From Nannocystis pusilla (lineage in GTDB: Bacteria; Myxococcota_A; Polyangia; Nannocystales; Nannocystaceae): DNA of 64,000 nucleotides. This document shows positions 19,491 through 30,013 of the stretch, piece after piece. The notes under the pieces were generated by a model. That model saw nothing but the letters and a program-made list of their open reading frames with translations. It ran no database searches and was not told where the DNA came from. Numbering within the stretch: the first letter of the stretch is position 1; the number at the start of each line of letters is the position of its first letter. The position numbers and the translations under genes are program-made. Location of the stretch: assembly GCF_026626665.1 (NCBI RefSeq), contig NZ_JAPNKE010000002.1, positions 4,627,168-4,691,167 on the forward strand, written 5' to 3'.

Positions 19491-21385
19491 TCAGCCGCCC
19501 GGGTCGTCGTTCTTGTGGACCCAGAAGCCGCGCATGTTCAGCGTGTTCACGTCCTGGCCGTGCAGCCAGAACGCGGGGTGGCTCGGGTCGACGCCGGGCT
19601 GCGGGTTCTCGTCGATGGCGACCACCCACAGCTGCTTGACCGCGTCCTTGCCGCCCTCGAGCTTGTTGCCGAAGGTGCGGCGCGACGTGAACACGGCCCA
19701 GTTGTAGCCGCCGGAGCTGCGCGGCGCGAACGTCGGCTCGTAGTTCCAGTGGCGGTCGCGGTCGCCGGCGTAGAACGGGTGGTCGTCGCCGTTGCCGGCG
19801 CGCAGCCGGACCTCGACGCCCGGCTGCTCGATGCTGGCGAGGAACATGTCCGACGTCCCGTTGCGGGTGTCGAGCATCGCCGGGTAGGCGCCGCGGTGGT
19901 AGATGACGTAGCGCCCGTCGGGCGTCACGCTCGGGAAGATGATGCCGTTCAGCGTCGGGTCGGCGCCGGGGTCGACCAGCTTGACCGGGTTGGCCGCCGT
20001 GCGCGTGACGGCGTCGTAGTCGAGCGCCATCAGCGACAGGTTGGCGTGATCGACGTAGGCGATCTTGCGCCCGTCCGACGAGAACGCCGGCATGTTGAGG
20101 ACGAGGTCGTCGATGCCGGTGCCCATCAGCTTGGCGCCGGTGGTCGCGTCCCACATGCCCGGCTGGCCGCCCGGCGGGCCCGGAGGTTCATCTCGCCGTT
20201 CTCGATCACCACCGTGCCGTCGGGCGAGATCGCCGACATCGCCCAGTTGCGCACCGGCACCCCGACGCTGGTGGTGGAGAACACCGGCGTGTTGTTGACG
20301 AGGTCCCACGTCGACGGCGTGATGTCGCCGCCGATGATGAGGCGCGTGCCGTCGGCCGAGGCCGAGTGACAGGTGCTGCAGCCGTCCTGGCCGCCGGCCA
20401 GCAGGAAGTCCTCGGGGGCGTCGGCGCCGGGGTTGATGCGGAGCACGCGGCCGAGGCTGTTGGCCCAGTAGTACACCGAGCCGATCAGCGGCTGCGACGC
20501 GATCGTCCACGTGTCGTCGGCGAGCACGTACGCGGCCTGCTGCCCGGCCGGCATGCGGTGCACGTCGAGGTACAGCGGCAGGCCCGAGCTCGACTCCGAG
20601 ATCTGGACCCACTGCGCCTTGCTGATCGTGTGCCGCGAGGGCGGCTCGGCCAGCGTGTAGAACTTGGCGTCGACGAACTGGCCGCTGTAGCGGACCAGGT
20701 ACTTGTCGCCCGGGGTCGAGCCGTGCCACATCAGCTCGGCCGGCTGCAGGCCCTTGGGGAACACCGTGCCGTCGTACGGGTACGACAGGATCGCGGTGTC
20801 GGGCTGCGTCGCGCCGTCGAGGATCGACTTGTCGGCCTCGGTGATCTCGGGCGGCACGAGGTCGAGCTTGAGGAACACGCTGACCGTCGCCTCGGCGGTC
20901 TTGTTGCCGTGCAGCGCCTCGACGACGAGCTGGCCGCCGTACTGGCCGCCGGCCTCGACGAGGCCCTTCTCGTCGATCGACGCGATGTAGCTGGCGTCGG
21001 CCGACCAGGTCGCGGTCACCGGCTGGCCGTCGCACAGCGCGTTCAGCTGCACCGGCGCGTGGACGCCGTTGTCGATGACGATCGTCGCCTCGGGTGGATC
21101 GACCGTCAGGGTGTTGCACCCGACGGGCGCTTCGGTGGTCGTCGGCGTGCCGGTGGTCGCGGTCCCGCCGTCGGTGCCCTCGGTGGTGGTGGGCGCGTCG
21201 GTCGCGGTCCCGTCCGACTCCGAGTCCGACGCCATCGTCGACGCGATCCCGGTCGGCGCCGAGGTCGGGCCCGCGCTCGCGGTGCCACGCGTGCCGTCAT
21301 CGCCGCACGCGGCCGGGACGGCCGCGCACGCACTCACCAGAAGTAATCCCCGCCACGGCCTCGTCGCCTTGTCGCGGCTTTTCAT
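19491..21385 (-). CDS. Lipoprotein with CxxCH motif and TolB-like propeller (frame break near 20180)
   Basis: Leader LVSACAAVPAAC gives a lipobox and is followed by a Thr-rich linker. An Ig-like beta domain (TLTVDPPEATIVIDNGVHAP) comes next. The middle has GQDGCSTCHSASADGTRL, a CxxCH motif as in c-type cytochromes, then WD/PD40-type propeller strands (FSSDGRKIAYVDH, TPDGRYVIYHRG). Adding one G in a G/C run near 20180 joins NLRG to PPGGQPGMWDA and makes one frame. Whether haem is bound is untested, as the axial second ligand is not obvious. A secreted redox or binding role is inferred. Confidence 0.7.
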
Positions 21386-21539
21386 CGTCGCCTGCCTTTC
21401 CAAGAAATCTGTTCGACCAGCCGTATCACAGACCTATCGCGCGCACAGGCGGGAAACCCCTCGACGCGGCCTCGCTGGAGACCTCGGCAACTCCCCGCCC
21501 CGGCGTTTGCGGTCCCGTGCTAAGGTGCCCGGTGCAGGC

Positions 21540-24500
21540 GTGGCCGACCTCGAGGCGGACAGACTGCGCGCCTTGATGCGCGCCGCGGTGTTCAAGCAGC
21601 CGCACCAGCCGGTGCTCCTCGGCAACTTCGAGATCATCAAGGTGCTCGGCTCCGGGGCGATGGGCATCGTGTATGAGGCCTTCGACCCCCGTCGCGGCGA
21701 GAACGTGGCGCTCAAGACGCTGCGGGCCCCGAGCGCGCGCGCACTGGCGCTCTTCAAGCGCGAGTTCCGGGCGCTGTCGCGGCTGTCGCACCCGAACCTG
21801 GTCGAGCTGCACAAGATGTATCGCGACCACGAGCAGTACTTCTTCACGATGGAGCTCATCCGGGGCTCCCCGCTGCTCACGTATCTGTGGGGCGTGGAGA
21901 CCGCCCCCGAGGCGCCGACCGCCACTCCCGTCACCGACTTCGCCCGCCTGCGAGCGGTGTTCGCCCAGCTCGTCGACGGGGTGTTCGCGCTCCACCAGAG
22001 CCACAAGCTCCACCGCGACATCAAGCCGACCAACGTCATGGTCACCCCCGAGGGGCGCGTCGTCCTCATGGACTTCGGCTTCGTCGGTGAAGAGACGGTC
22101 GGCACCCTCGAGTCGACCGCCGGCAGCCTCGTGGTCGGCACGCCGGCGTACATGGCCCCCGAGCAGGCCGTCGGCGGCGCGCGCACGCCCGCGAGCGACT
22201 GGTACAGCGTCGGCGCCACCCTCTACATGGCGCTCACCGGCCGCGTCCCCTACTCCGGGGAGAACCTGGCGCGCATGATGGAGCGCAAGCAGCAGGGCCC
22301 CCCGCCGCCCCCGCGCACCCTGGTCGCCGGCATCCCCGACGAACTCGACGTCGTCTGCCTGCGCCTGCTCCAACCTGACCCGAAGGTCAGGCCCGGCGCC
22401 CCCGAGCTGCTGGCCCTGTTCCACAGCGACCGCAGCCACCTGCAGCGGGTCCAGGCGGCCGCCTACCTGTCGCCGGCGGCCACCCACGTCGGCGCGCGCA
22501 GCTTCGTCGGCCGGGCGGCCCAGGTGCGCGCGCTCCGGCTGGCCTTCGACGGCTTCGAGCGGACCGCGATCCCCGCGCCGGCCGAAGCCGCGCCCGCGGT
22601 CGCCGAGCCGGCCGGCGCCGCGCCCGCGATCGCCGGACCGGTCGAGTCCGGCCCGGCCGTCGTCCTCGTCCACGGCCGCGCGGGCCTCGGCAAGAGCGCG
22701 CTGATCCGCCACGTCACCGACGGCCTGCGCCACCGCGCCGCCCTGCTGCGCGCGCGCTGTTACGAGCGCGACACCGTCCCGTACAAGGCGCTCGACAGCC
22801 TGGTCGACGCCCTGGCCCGCCAGCTGCGCCAGCGCGACGAGGCCGAGGTCGCCGCCGTCCTGCCGCCCGAGGTCGATTCGCTGGTCGCCCTGTTCCCGGT
22901 GCTCCACCAGGCCCCGGCCGTGGCCGCCGTCACACCTGTCCCTTCGGCCATCCCCACGCGGCGCGATCTCCGGGCCGCCCTCCGCCCCGACGCCCCGGCC
23001 TTCCGCGCCCTGCGGCGGCTGCTGCTCGGCCTCGGCGCCCGCCGCCCGCTGGTGCTGTGGATCGACGACCTGCAGTGGGGCGACGCCGACAGCGTGCGCG
23101 CGCTGGCCGAGCTGCTGCGCCCGCCGCAGGCCCCGCGCGCCCTGCTGATCGCCAGCTACCGCAGCGAGGACAGCGACAGCCCGGCGCTGCGCGCTCTGGA
23201 TGTCCTCAAGGACATGGTCGAACAGGCAGGGTCTTCGGTGCAGGTGCTCGAGCTGCTGCCGCTGTCGGCCGACGAGACCGACGCGCTGGCCGAGATCCTG
23301 CTCGGGCCCGACACCCCGCCGCAGCGGCTGCGCCGCGTCGCCGCCGAGGCCGGGGGCAGCCCGCAGCTGCTCCACGAGCTGGCGCGCTTCGTCGCCCACG
23401 GGGCCGGCAGCGCGCCCGAGGTCACCCTCGACGAGCTGATCGAGATCCGGATCTCCCGCCTCACCTCGACCCAGCGGCGCCTGCTCGAGGTGCTCGCGGT
23501 GGCCGGGCGCCCGCTGGCCCAGGCGGTCGCGTTCGCGGTCGCCGGCTTCACCGGCAACGCCGGCAACGCCGGGCTCGCCGACCTCCATCAGCTCCAGGCC
23601 GCGGGCCTGGTCCGCAGCTTCACCGCCGCCGGCTCCGACCTGCTCGGCGAGCAGGGCGAGCTCGTGCTCGACGTGCAGCACGAGCGCACCCGCGAGGCGG
23701 TGCTGATCCGCCTCGACGGCCCGGCGCTGCGCGAGCTCCACGGCCGCCTCGCCGCCGCGCTCGAGCGCGAGCCGCAGACCGACCCGTTCGCCCTCATCGA
23801 GCACCTGCGCGCCGCCGGCGACACCGCCCGCGCGCTCGCCCTGGCCCGCCGCGCCGCCACCTTTTACCGCGAGGCCGACGACTTCCTGCGCGCCGCCGCC
23901 TTCCTCCGCGTCGCCCGCGACCTCGCCCCGCCCGGCGCCGCCCCGGGGCTCGCGCGCGAGCTCGGCGACACCCTCGCGCGCGCCGGCCACAGCCGCGAGG
24001 CCGCCGAGGCCTACCTCTCGGCCCGCAGCGGCGGCGACCCGGCCGGCGACCTCGCCCTCGTCGGCGCCGCCGCGGCCCAGTTCATCACCGCCGGCCACCT
24101 CGCCCGCGGCCACGAGATTCTCGCCGCCGCCCTCGTCGCCGCCGGCCTGTCCTCGGGCGACGCCTCGATGCGCGACAAGCTCGGCGCGCTGTGGCGGCGC
24201 GGCCAGAAGATGGTCCGCGGCCTCGACTTCACCGCCCGCGCCGAGGCCGACATAGGCCCCATGGAGCTGGCGCGGGTCGACCTCTGCTTCGCCGCCGCGC
24301 TCTCGACCCTCGTCGTCGACCCCGGCGCCGCCGCCGACGCCCAGGCGCGCCACCTCCTGCTGGCCCTGCGGACCGGCGAGACGCGCCGGGTCGCGCGCGC
24401 CTTCGCGCTCGAGGCCTGCCTGCTCGGGCCCGGAGGGCGCGGTCGCGCGCCCAGATCGACCCGCTCCTCGCCTCCGCGCGCGCCCTCGCCCGCTCCAGCG

Positions 24501-25405
24501 GCGCCGCCGGCATCGCCGACCTGTGCGACCTGGTCGACCTGCTGGCCGAGACAGCCGGCGGCTCGCCGACGCGCGCGCTGGCGCTCGCCGGGCCGCTGCT
24601 GCGCGCCGGCACCCTGCACGCGCCCGAGCTGCCCGGCCTGTCGACCCTGGCCCGCCTGTGCCAATTCCGCGCGCTCCTCCACCTCGGCCGCTACGACGTG
24701 CTGCTGGAGGAGGTCCCGGCCCTGCTGACCGCCGCGCGCTTCGCCGACGACCGGGCCGCGCACGTCGCCTGCGCCTCCCTGGCGGCCTGGCTGGCCGCGG
24801 TCGACGGCGACCCGGTCGGCGCGCAGGCCCTGGCGGTCGAGAGCGCCGCCGCCTGGCCGGCCGCCGACCCGCGCGCCTTCCACATGCAGCACCTCCAGAT
24901 CCTCGGCGCCGAGGCCCACGCCTTGCTGGCCGCCGGCGACCCCGCGGGCGCCTGGGCCCAGGTCGAGGCGGCCGGGCCGGCGCTGGCCCGCAGCGGCCTG
25001 GCGCACCTGCTGCCGCTGCGCGTCCAGGCCACCGAGTTGACCGGCCGTGTCGCCCTCGCCGCTCTCGCCGCCGGCCCGGCCACGTCGACCCGCGAGGGCC
25101 TGCGGCGGGCGATCGAGCGCGCCGCCGACAGCCTGCAGCGCGACGGCGCCGTCGGCCACGCCGCCCTCCTGCGCGCCGGCCTGCGCCACCTCGCCGGCGA
25201 CTCGGGCGGCGCGCAGACCCTGCTGCACACCGCCGCCGACGCGTTCGCGGCCGCCGGCATGGCCGCGCACCAGGCCGCCGCCGAGCTGCGCCTGGCCCGA
25301 CTGGCCGGTCGCAGCGGCGAGGTCCCGCGCGGCGCCCTGCGAGCGCTCGGCGTCGAGCACCCCGACTGCTTCGCCGCCCTGCTCGCCCCGGCGCTGCCCG
25401 CGTGA
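21540..25405 (+). CDS. Giant Ser/Thr kinase with fused AAA-type ATPase and TPR-like region (frame break near 24436)
   Basis: About 1,288 residues from GTG 21540 (ATG 21574 also possible). The kinase part has VLGSGAMGIVYEAFD, VALKTL, LHRDIKPTNVMV, DFGFVGE and GTPAYMAPE. A signalling ATPase follows, with the P-loop VLVHGRAGLGKSALIRH and Walker B LVLWIDDLQWGD, and then a long helical Ala/Leu-rich region like TPR repeats. This is the layout of PknK-like and related kinases in which an ATPase and repeats sense partners. One extra base in a GGG run near 24436 gives LLGPGGARSRAQIDPLL and a continuous frame to 25405. In the ATPase, DVLKDMV is encoded by a CATG-type 14-bp unit. Confidence 0.85.
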
Positions 25406-25686
25406 GCCGCCGCGGCGCTCGCAGGGCGGCGAGCCGCGGCCGTTGCATCCGCACCGAAGCCCGCGATCGCTCGACGCGAACGCCCTGCGCGGCCGGTCCG
25501 GCCCTCCGACGCTGCAGACCGCGGACTTGCCGATGCCGCAGACCTCACGTCTCCGCTCGCCTCGCGGCCCCGGCGACCTGCGGACACGCACGCCTGCGCC
25601 GGCTTCTTCCCCGTGGGCCGCGCGTGATCCGGCTCTACGCGCCCGCTCCGCCGAAGCTCCGGCCTCCCCGTGCTACCGTCGCAGGG

Positions 25687-26373
25687 ATGTCCGACGACTT
25701 CGAGCTCCTCGACGCCTGGCGGGGCGGCGACCTGCAGGCCGGCAGCAAGCTGTTCGACCGCCACTTCGAGAGCATCCATCGGTTCTTGCGCAACAAGGTC
25801 GGCGACGACACCGACGAGGTCATGCAGCGGACCCTGCTCGCGTGCGTCGAGACCCGCGACCGCTTCCGCGGCGCCTCGACCTTCCGCACGTACCTGTTCG
25901 GCGTCGCCCGGCTCGAGCTGCTGGCCCACTACCGGCGCCGGCGCAAGCTCAACAACGAGCTGGACATCGAGTCGAAGTCCTTCTTCGACCTCGACCCGTC
26001 GCCGAGCACCGTCGTCGCCAAGCACAACGAGCAGAAGCTGCTGCACGAGGCGCTGCGCCGGCTGCCGATCGACCTGCAGATCGCGCTCGAGCTGCACTAC
26101 TGGGAGAACATGTCGGCCACCGAGGTCGCCACGGTGCTGGAGATCCCGAGCGGCACGGTCAAGAGCCGGCTGCGGCGGGCCAAGGAGATGCTGCGCGAGA
26201 TCATGGAGTCGATCACGCTCAGCAAGACCCAGCTCGAGAGCACCATGGGCGACCTCGACGGCTGGGCCAAGCAGCTCGGTGAAACCCTGCGCGAGGGCGC
26301 TGCGGTCTCACGCATGACGGCCAAGGACGACAACGACGACGAATCGCCGTCCGGGGCCGCCGCGGCCACCTGA
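25687..26373 (+). CDS. RNA polymerase sigma-70 family (ECF-like) sigma factor
   Basis: 228 residues. Region 2 is FDRHFESIHRFLRNKVGDD, with RTYLFGVARLELLAHYRR as the -10 contact area. Region 4 is LPIDLQIALELHYWENMSA plus EVATVLEIPSGTVKSRLRR, a good helix-turn-helix. The acidic tail (about 40 residues) is unusual. The TGA overlaps the ATG of the next gene (TGATG at 26371-26375), implying translational coupling with the signal peptide peptidase. No anti-sigma factor is adjacent. Target promoters are not known; GC-rich neighbours give no obvious shared motif. Confidence 0.9.
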   Translation: MSDDFELLDAWRGGDLQAGSKLFDRHFESIHRFLRNKVGDDTDEVMQRTLLACVETRDRFRGASTFRTYLFGVARLELLAHYRRRRKLNNELDIESKSFFDLDPSPSTVVAKHNEQKLLHEALRRLPIDLQIALELHYWENMSATEVATVLEIPSGTVKSRLRRAKEMLREIMESITLSKTQLESTMGDLDGWAKQLGETLREGAAVSRMTAKDDNDDESPSGAAAAT

Positions 26374-28229
26374 TGAGCTCGGCGCCCCCGGCGCTGTTTT
26401 CACCGCGCGGGCCGCAGCGTCCGGCACTTCGTAGCGACATCGGCATGACTCGACCGTCCCGCAGCCTCCGGTTCTTCGCCGTCATCGGCGTCCTGTCCAC
26501 CGCCGTCGCCCTGCTGGCGCTCTTCACCGTGTCGGTCCGCTGCGCCTGCGGCGGGCCCGGCGTCCCGGTCAAGACGGTGCTGGAGATCGACTTCGAGCGG
26601 CCCTTCGCCGAGCACGCGGCGGCCGACCCGATCGCGCGCGCGCTCGGCGGCGGCGGCCCGACCGTCGACGACCTCGTCGCCGCGCTCGAGCGGGCCCGCA
26701 CCGACGACCGCGTGGCCGGCCTGGTCGCGCACATCGGCGGCGCCGGCTCCGGCCTCGCCCGCACCCAGGAGCTGCGCGACGCGATCGCCGGCTTCCGCGC
26801 CAGCGGCAAGTTCGCGGTCGCCTTCTCCGAGACCTTCGGCGAGTTCGGGCCCGGCAACCAGGGCTACTACCTCGCCACCGCGTTCGACGAGATCTGGCTG
26901 CAGCCGTCCGGGGACGTCGGCCTCAACGGCCTGATGATGCAGCCCACGTTCTACCGCGGCGCGCTCGACAAGCTCGACGTCGCGGTCCGCATGGACCACC
27001 GCTACGAGTACAAGAACGCGCTCAACCAGTACACCGAGCGCGCCTTCACCCCGGCGCACAAGGAGGCCAGCCAGGCTGTCCTGGGGAGCATGTTCGATCA
27101 GCTCGTCAGCGGCATCGCCGAGCGCCGCCAGCTGGCGCCCGAGGCCGTGCGCGCGCTGATCGACCGCGGCCCGTTCCTCGGCCCCGAGGCCCTGAAGGAG
27201 GGCCTGGTCGACAAGCTCGGCTACCGCGACGAGGTCATGGCCGCCGTCAAGGCGCGCGCCGGCGACGGCGCCGAGCTGCTGTGGCACGACCGCTACCTCG
27301 ACCGCGCCGGCAGCCCGTGGACCCGCGGCGCCCGGATCGCCGTCGTCTACGGCCTCGGCCCGGTCCAGCGCGGCGAGAGCAGCTTCGACCCGCTGTTCCG
27401 CGAAGCCACCATGGGCTCCGACACCGTCGGCGCGGCCCTGCGCGCCGCCATCGACGACCCCGAGGTCAAGGCGATCGTGTTCCGCGTCGACAGCCCCGGC
27501 GGCTCGTACGTCGCCTCCGACGCGATCTGGCGCGAGACGGTCCGGGCCAAGCAGGCCGGCAAGCCGGTCATCGTCAGCATGGGCAACGTCGCCGGCTCGG
27601 GCGGCTACTTCGTCGCCATGCACGCGACCAAGATCGTCGCCCAGCCCGGCACCATCACCGGCTCGATCGGCGTGCTCGGCGGCAAGATGCTCACGCGTCA
27701 GCTGTTCGAGCGCCTCGGCGTCACCTACGACGCGATCGGCAGCTCGGCCAACAGCGACTTCTTCAGCGACACCCACGACTACAGCGCCCAGGGCTGGCAG
27801 CGCTTCCAGGCCTGGCTCGACCGCGTCTACGTCGACTTCACCACCAAGGTCGCCGAGGGTCGCGGCCTGCCGATCGAGAAGGTCCGCGAGGTCGCCAAGG
27901 GCCGGATCTGGACCGGCGCCGACGCCAAGGAGCTCGGCCTCGTCGACGAGCTCGGCGGCTGGCCGGTCGCCCTCCGCCTGGCCCGCGAGGCCGCCGGCCT
28001 CGACGCCGACGCCGACATCGAGCTCAAGGTCTATCCGGAAGACAAGGGCCTGCTCGGCTCCCTGCTCGGCGGCGGCAACGACAACAGCGAGTCGGTCGCC
28101 GCCCAGGTCCAGCTCACCGTCGGCCTGGTCGACGAGCTGCGCCCCGTGGCCGCCGAGCTGCGCGCCCTCGGCCTCGGCCCCGGCGCCCACGGCGTGGTCA
28201 GCACCCTGCCCGTCGCCCTCGGCGACTGA
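26373..28229 (+). CDS. sppA: Signal peptide peptidase SppA, long (67K) type
   Basis: 618 residues if translation starts at the overlapping ATG 26373; ATG 26445 (MTRPSRS) is an alternative closer to the membrane anchor. One N-terminal helix (FFAVIGVLSTAVALLALFTV) is followed by two crotonase-like repeats, the full tandem architecture. The catalytic Lys is in YEYKNALNQY, and the catalytic Ser in GNVAGSGGYFVA. It degrades cleaved signal peptides in the inner membrane. Coupling to a sigma factor suggests envelope-stress control, which is inference. Confidence 0.92.
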   Translation: MSSAPPALFSPRGPQRPALRSDIGMTRPSRSLRFFAVIGVLSTAVALLALFTVSVRCACGGPGVPVKTVLEIDFERPFAEHAAADPIARALGGGGPTVDDLVAALERARTDDRVAGLVAHIGGAGSGLARTQELRDAIAGFRASGKFAVAFSETFGEFGPGNQGYYLATAFDEIWLQPSGDVGLNGLMMQPTFYRGALDKLDVAVRMDHRYEYKNALNQYTERAFTPAHKEASQAVLGSMFDQLVSGIAERRQLAPEAVRALIDRGPFLGPEALKEGLVDKLGYRDEVMAAVKARAGDGAELLWHDRYLDRAGSPWTRGARIAVVYGLGPVQRGESSFDPLFREATMGSDTVGAALRAAIDDPEVKAIVFRVDSPGGSYVASDAIWRETVRAKQAGKPVIVSMGNVAGSGGYFVAMHATKIVAQPGTITGSIGVLGGKMLTRQLFERLGVTYDAIGSSANSDFFSDTHDYSAQGWQRFQAWLDRVYVDFTTKVAEGRGLPIEKVREVAKGRIWTGADAKELGLVDELGGWPVALRLAREAAGLDADADIELKVYPEDKGLLGSLLGGGNDNSESVAAQVQLTVGLVDELRPVAAELRALGLGPGAHGVVSTLPVALGD

Positions 28230-28339
28230 TCTGTCCCTCGGGACATTTTGTCGATGCGCGGCGCCGTCCGCCGCGCGCGAACGAGCCGGGGTCACGCCTT
28301 GCCCGGCGACCGCGGCGCCCGCTATGTCTGGGCGCTGCC

Positions 28340-28726
28340 ATGAACCCGCCCACTGCCGCGCTCGAAGCCCGCCTCCTCGCCCTCGAAGCCACGGTCCACC
28401 GCCTGCGCCTGACGACGCTCGGCCTGGTCGCCCTGCTGCTCGCGCTCGTCACTTGCGGCAGCGGCGAGTACAGCCAGAGCAGCACGCAGGAGCAGCTCGG
28501 CCTGTTGATGGCGCGGGAGATCCGGGTCGGCGACGCGCGAGCCGCCGTGCACATCGTCGGCCACGAGCTCCGCATGCAGCGAGAGGGCGTCGGCGCGGTG
28601 ACGGTCGAGAGCGACCGGATCCGCTTCTTCGCCGTCGACGGCAGCGAGCGGGCCGCCTTCGTGGTCGGCGGAGAGCCCCAGTGGGCCGTCCCGCCGCCCG
28701 CAGCGCCGGCGCAGGCGTCGCCCTGA
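28340..28726 (+). CDS. Small single-pass membrane protein, unknown
   Basis: 128 residues. A short helix-forming N-terminus (LEARLLALEATVHRLRL, possibly coiled coil) precedes one transmembrane segment (LGLVALLLALVTCG). An outer beta-rich part follows, with IRVGDARAAVHIVGHELRMQ and VESDRIRFFAVDGSERAAF. The outer part looks like a short beta-strand repeat similar to those of cell-surface proteins. No family recognised. A 14-bp array element follows its stop. Confidence 0.6.
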   Translation: MNPPTAALEARLLALEATVHRLRLTTLGLVALLLALVTCGSGEYSQSSTQEQLGLLMAREIRVGDARAAVHIVGHELRMQREGVGAVTVESDRIRFFAVDGSERAAFVVGGEPQWAVPPPAAPAQASP

Positions 28727-28740
28727 CCGCGTCGCCCTCC

Positions 28741-28790
28741 GAGCCTGTCTATCTATAATGTCTTGAAGGACCTGTCCTTCAAGACATTCA
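28741..28790. repeat. 14-bp-type repeat forming a 32-bp near-perfect palindrome
   Basis: Cores AATG, CCTG and CATT at 28757, 28771 and 28785. The two halves AATGTCTTGAAGGAC and GTCCTTCAAGACATT are exact complements around a 2-nt centre (28757-28788), giving a strong hairpin 30 bp after the preceding stop codon. Confidence 0.75.
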
Positions 28791-28875
28791 CGCACGCCGA
28801 GCCCTGCGCGCCGGGGGTCCTGCTTTGCCGGCGCGAGCGGGTCGCCGCTCCGCGCCCTGCCGCGGTCCGGCCGGC

Positions 28876-28891
28876 TGGCATGGACGATGCA
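28876..28891 (+). promoter_or_regulatory. Candidate sigma-54 promoter for the MBL persulfide-dioxygenase-like gene
   Basis: TGGCATG-GACG-ATGCA matches TGGCACG-N4-TTGCA at all key positions (GG and GC with the correct 10-nt gap). It is 110-120 bp upstream of the start codon. Confidence 0.6.
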
Positions 28892-29013
28892 GCGTTGTTG
28901 GGCATGGCCCGCGAAGCCCAGCCGACATTGCGACCGCGGCGTTCGGCCGCGCAACGATCGGCGACCGACGCACCGATTGCGCGGCGCGTCCCGCGGGCCC
29001 GGCAGGAGTCCTC

Positions 29014-29896
29014 ATGCACGTCGAGCCCTTCTTCGATCCCCGGACCTTCACCCTCACCTACGTCGTCGTCGACCCGGACACCCGCGACGCTCTCGTCATC
29101 GATCCCGTCCTCGACTACGAGGCGGGCGGCGCCATCGTCTCCACCGAGTCGGTCGATCAGGTCAGCGCGTACCTGCGGCGCGAGGGCCTCACGCTGCGGG
29201 CGATCCTCGAGACCCACGCGCACGCCGATCACTTGACCGGCTCGCAGGTGCTGCGGGCGCGCTTCCCCGGCGCGTTCGTGGCGATCGGCGAGCGGATCCG
29301 GGAGGTCCAGAGCGTGTTTCGCCAGATCTTCGAGCTCGGCGACGAGTTCGCCGTCGACGGGCGGCAGTTCGATCGCCTGCTCACCGACGGCGAGAGGTTC
29401 GCGGCCGGCAGCCTCGTGGTCGGCGTGATCGCCACCCCGGGGCACACGCCCGCGTGCGTCAGCTATCACATCGGCGACGCCGTGTTCACCGGCGACGCCC
29501 TGTTCATGCCCGACTACGGCACCGGCCGCTGCGACTTCCCGCGCGGCAGCGCCGAGGCGATGTACCACTCGGTCACCGCCCGCCTCTACGCCCTCCCCGA
29601 CGAGACCCGCGTGTTCGTCGGCCACGACTACCAGCCGAACGGCCGCCCGCTGGCGTTCGAGTCGACCATCGGCGAAGAGCGTCGGCACAACGTCCAGCTG
29701 CCCGCCGACCGCAGCGAGGAGGACTTCGTCGCCTTCCGCCGCGCCCGCGACGCCAAGCTCGACGCGCCCAAGCTGCTCTACCCCAGCCTGCAGGTCAACA
29801 TCCGCGCGGGGCACTTGCCCGACCCCTCGTCGCCCGACAAGACCTCCTTCTTGAATCCCGCTGCGCCTCCGCTCGCCGATCGACGGCCTCGGCTGA
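29014..29896 (+). CDS. Metallo-beta-lactamase-fold persulfide dioxygenase-like protein (frame break near 29854)
   Basis: From ATG 29014. Zinc or iron ligands are in THAHADHLTG, and further ones in TPGHTPACVSYHIGDAVFTGD and FVGHDYQPNGR. The run LFMPDYGTGRCDFPRGSAEAM is typical of the Blh/ETHE1-like branch. These enzymes oxidise glutathione persulfide to sulfite. As given, the frame runs on for a long basic tail; one added base at 29854 turns it into SFLKIPLRLRSPIDGLG and a stop at 29896, matching the family's usual YLKIP ending, so I take 29896 as the real end. It lies next to the SQR and sulfur-transport genes, consistent with sulfide detoxification. Confidence 0.82.
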
Positions 29897-30013
29897 GTCT
29901 TGCGACCGTCGTGATAGCGATCGTCACGGACCGATCGCGCCTCGCGTTCACCGAGGCTCGACCGACCCGTCGCTACCTGCATGCGCCGCGGACCTCCGCC
30001 GCGCGAGCGGCCG

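Noticed and set aside
26373..28229. Two genes in place of one sppA
   Set aside because: The long tandem form of SppA naturally has two similar halves, and the frame is continuous.
28741..28790. Insertion-sequence inverted repeat
   Set aside because: The palindrome is a variant of the 14-bp array; no transposase or target duplication is present.
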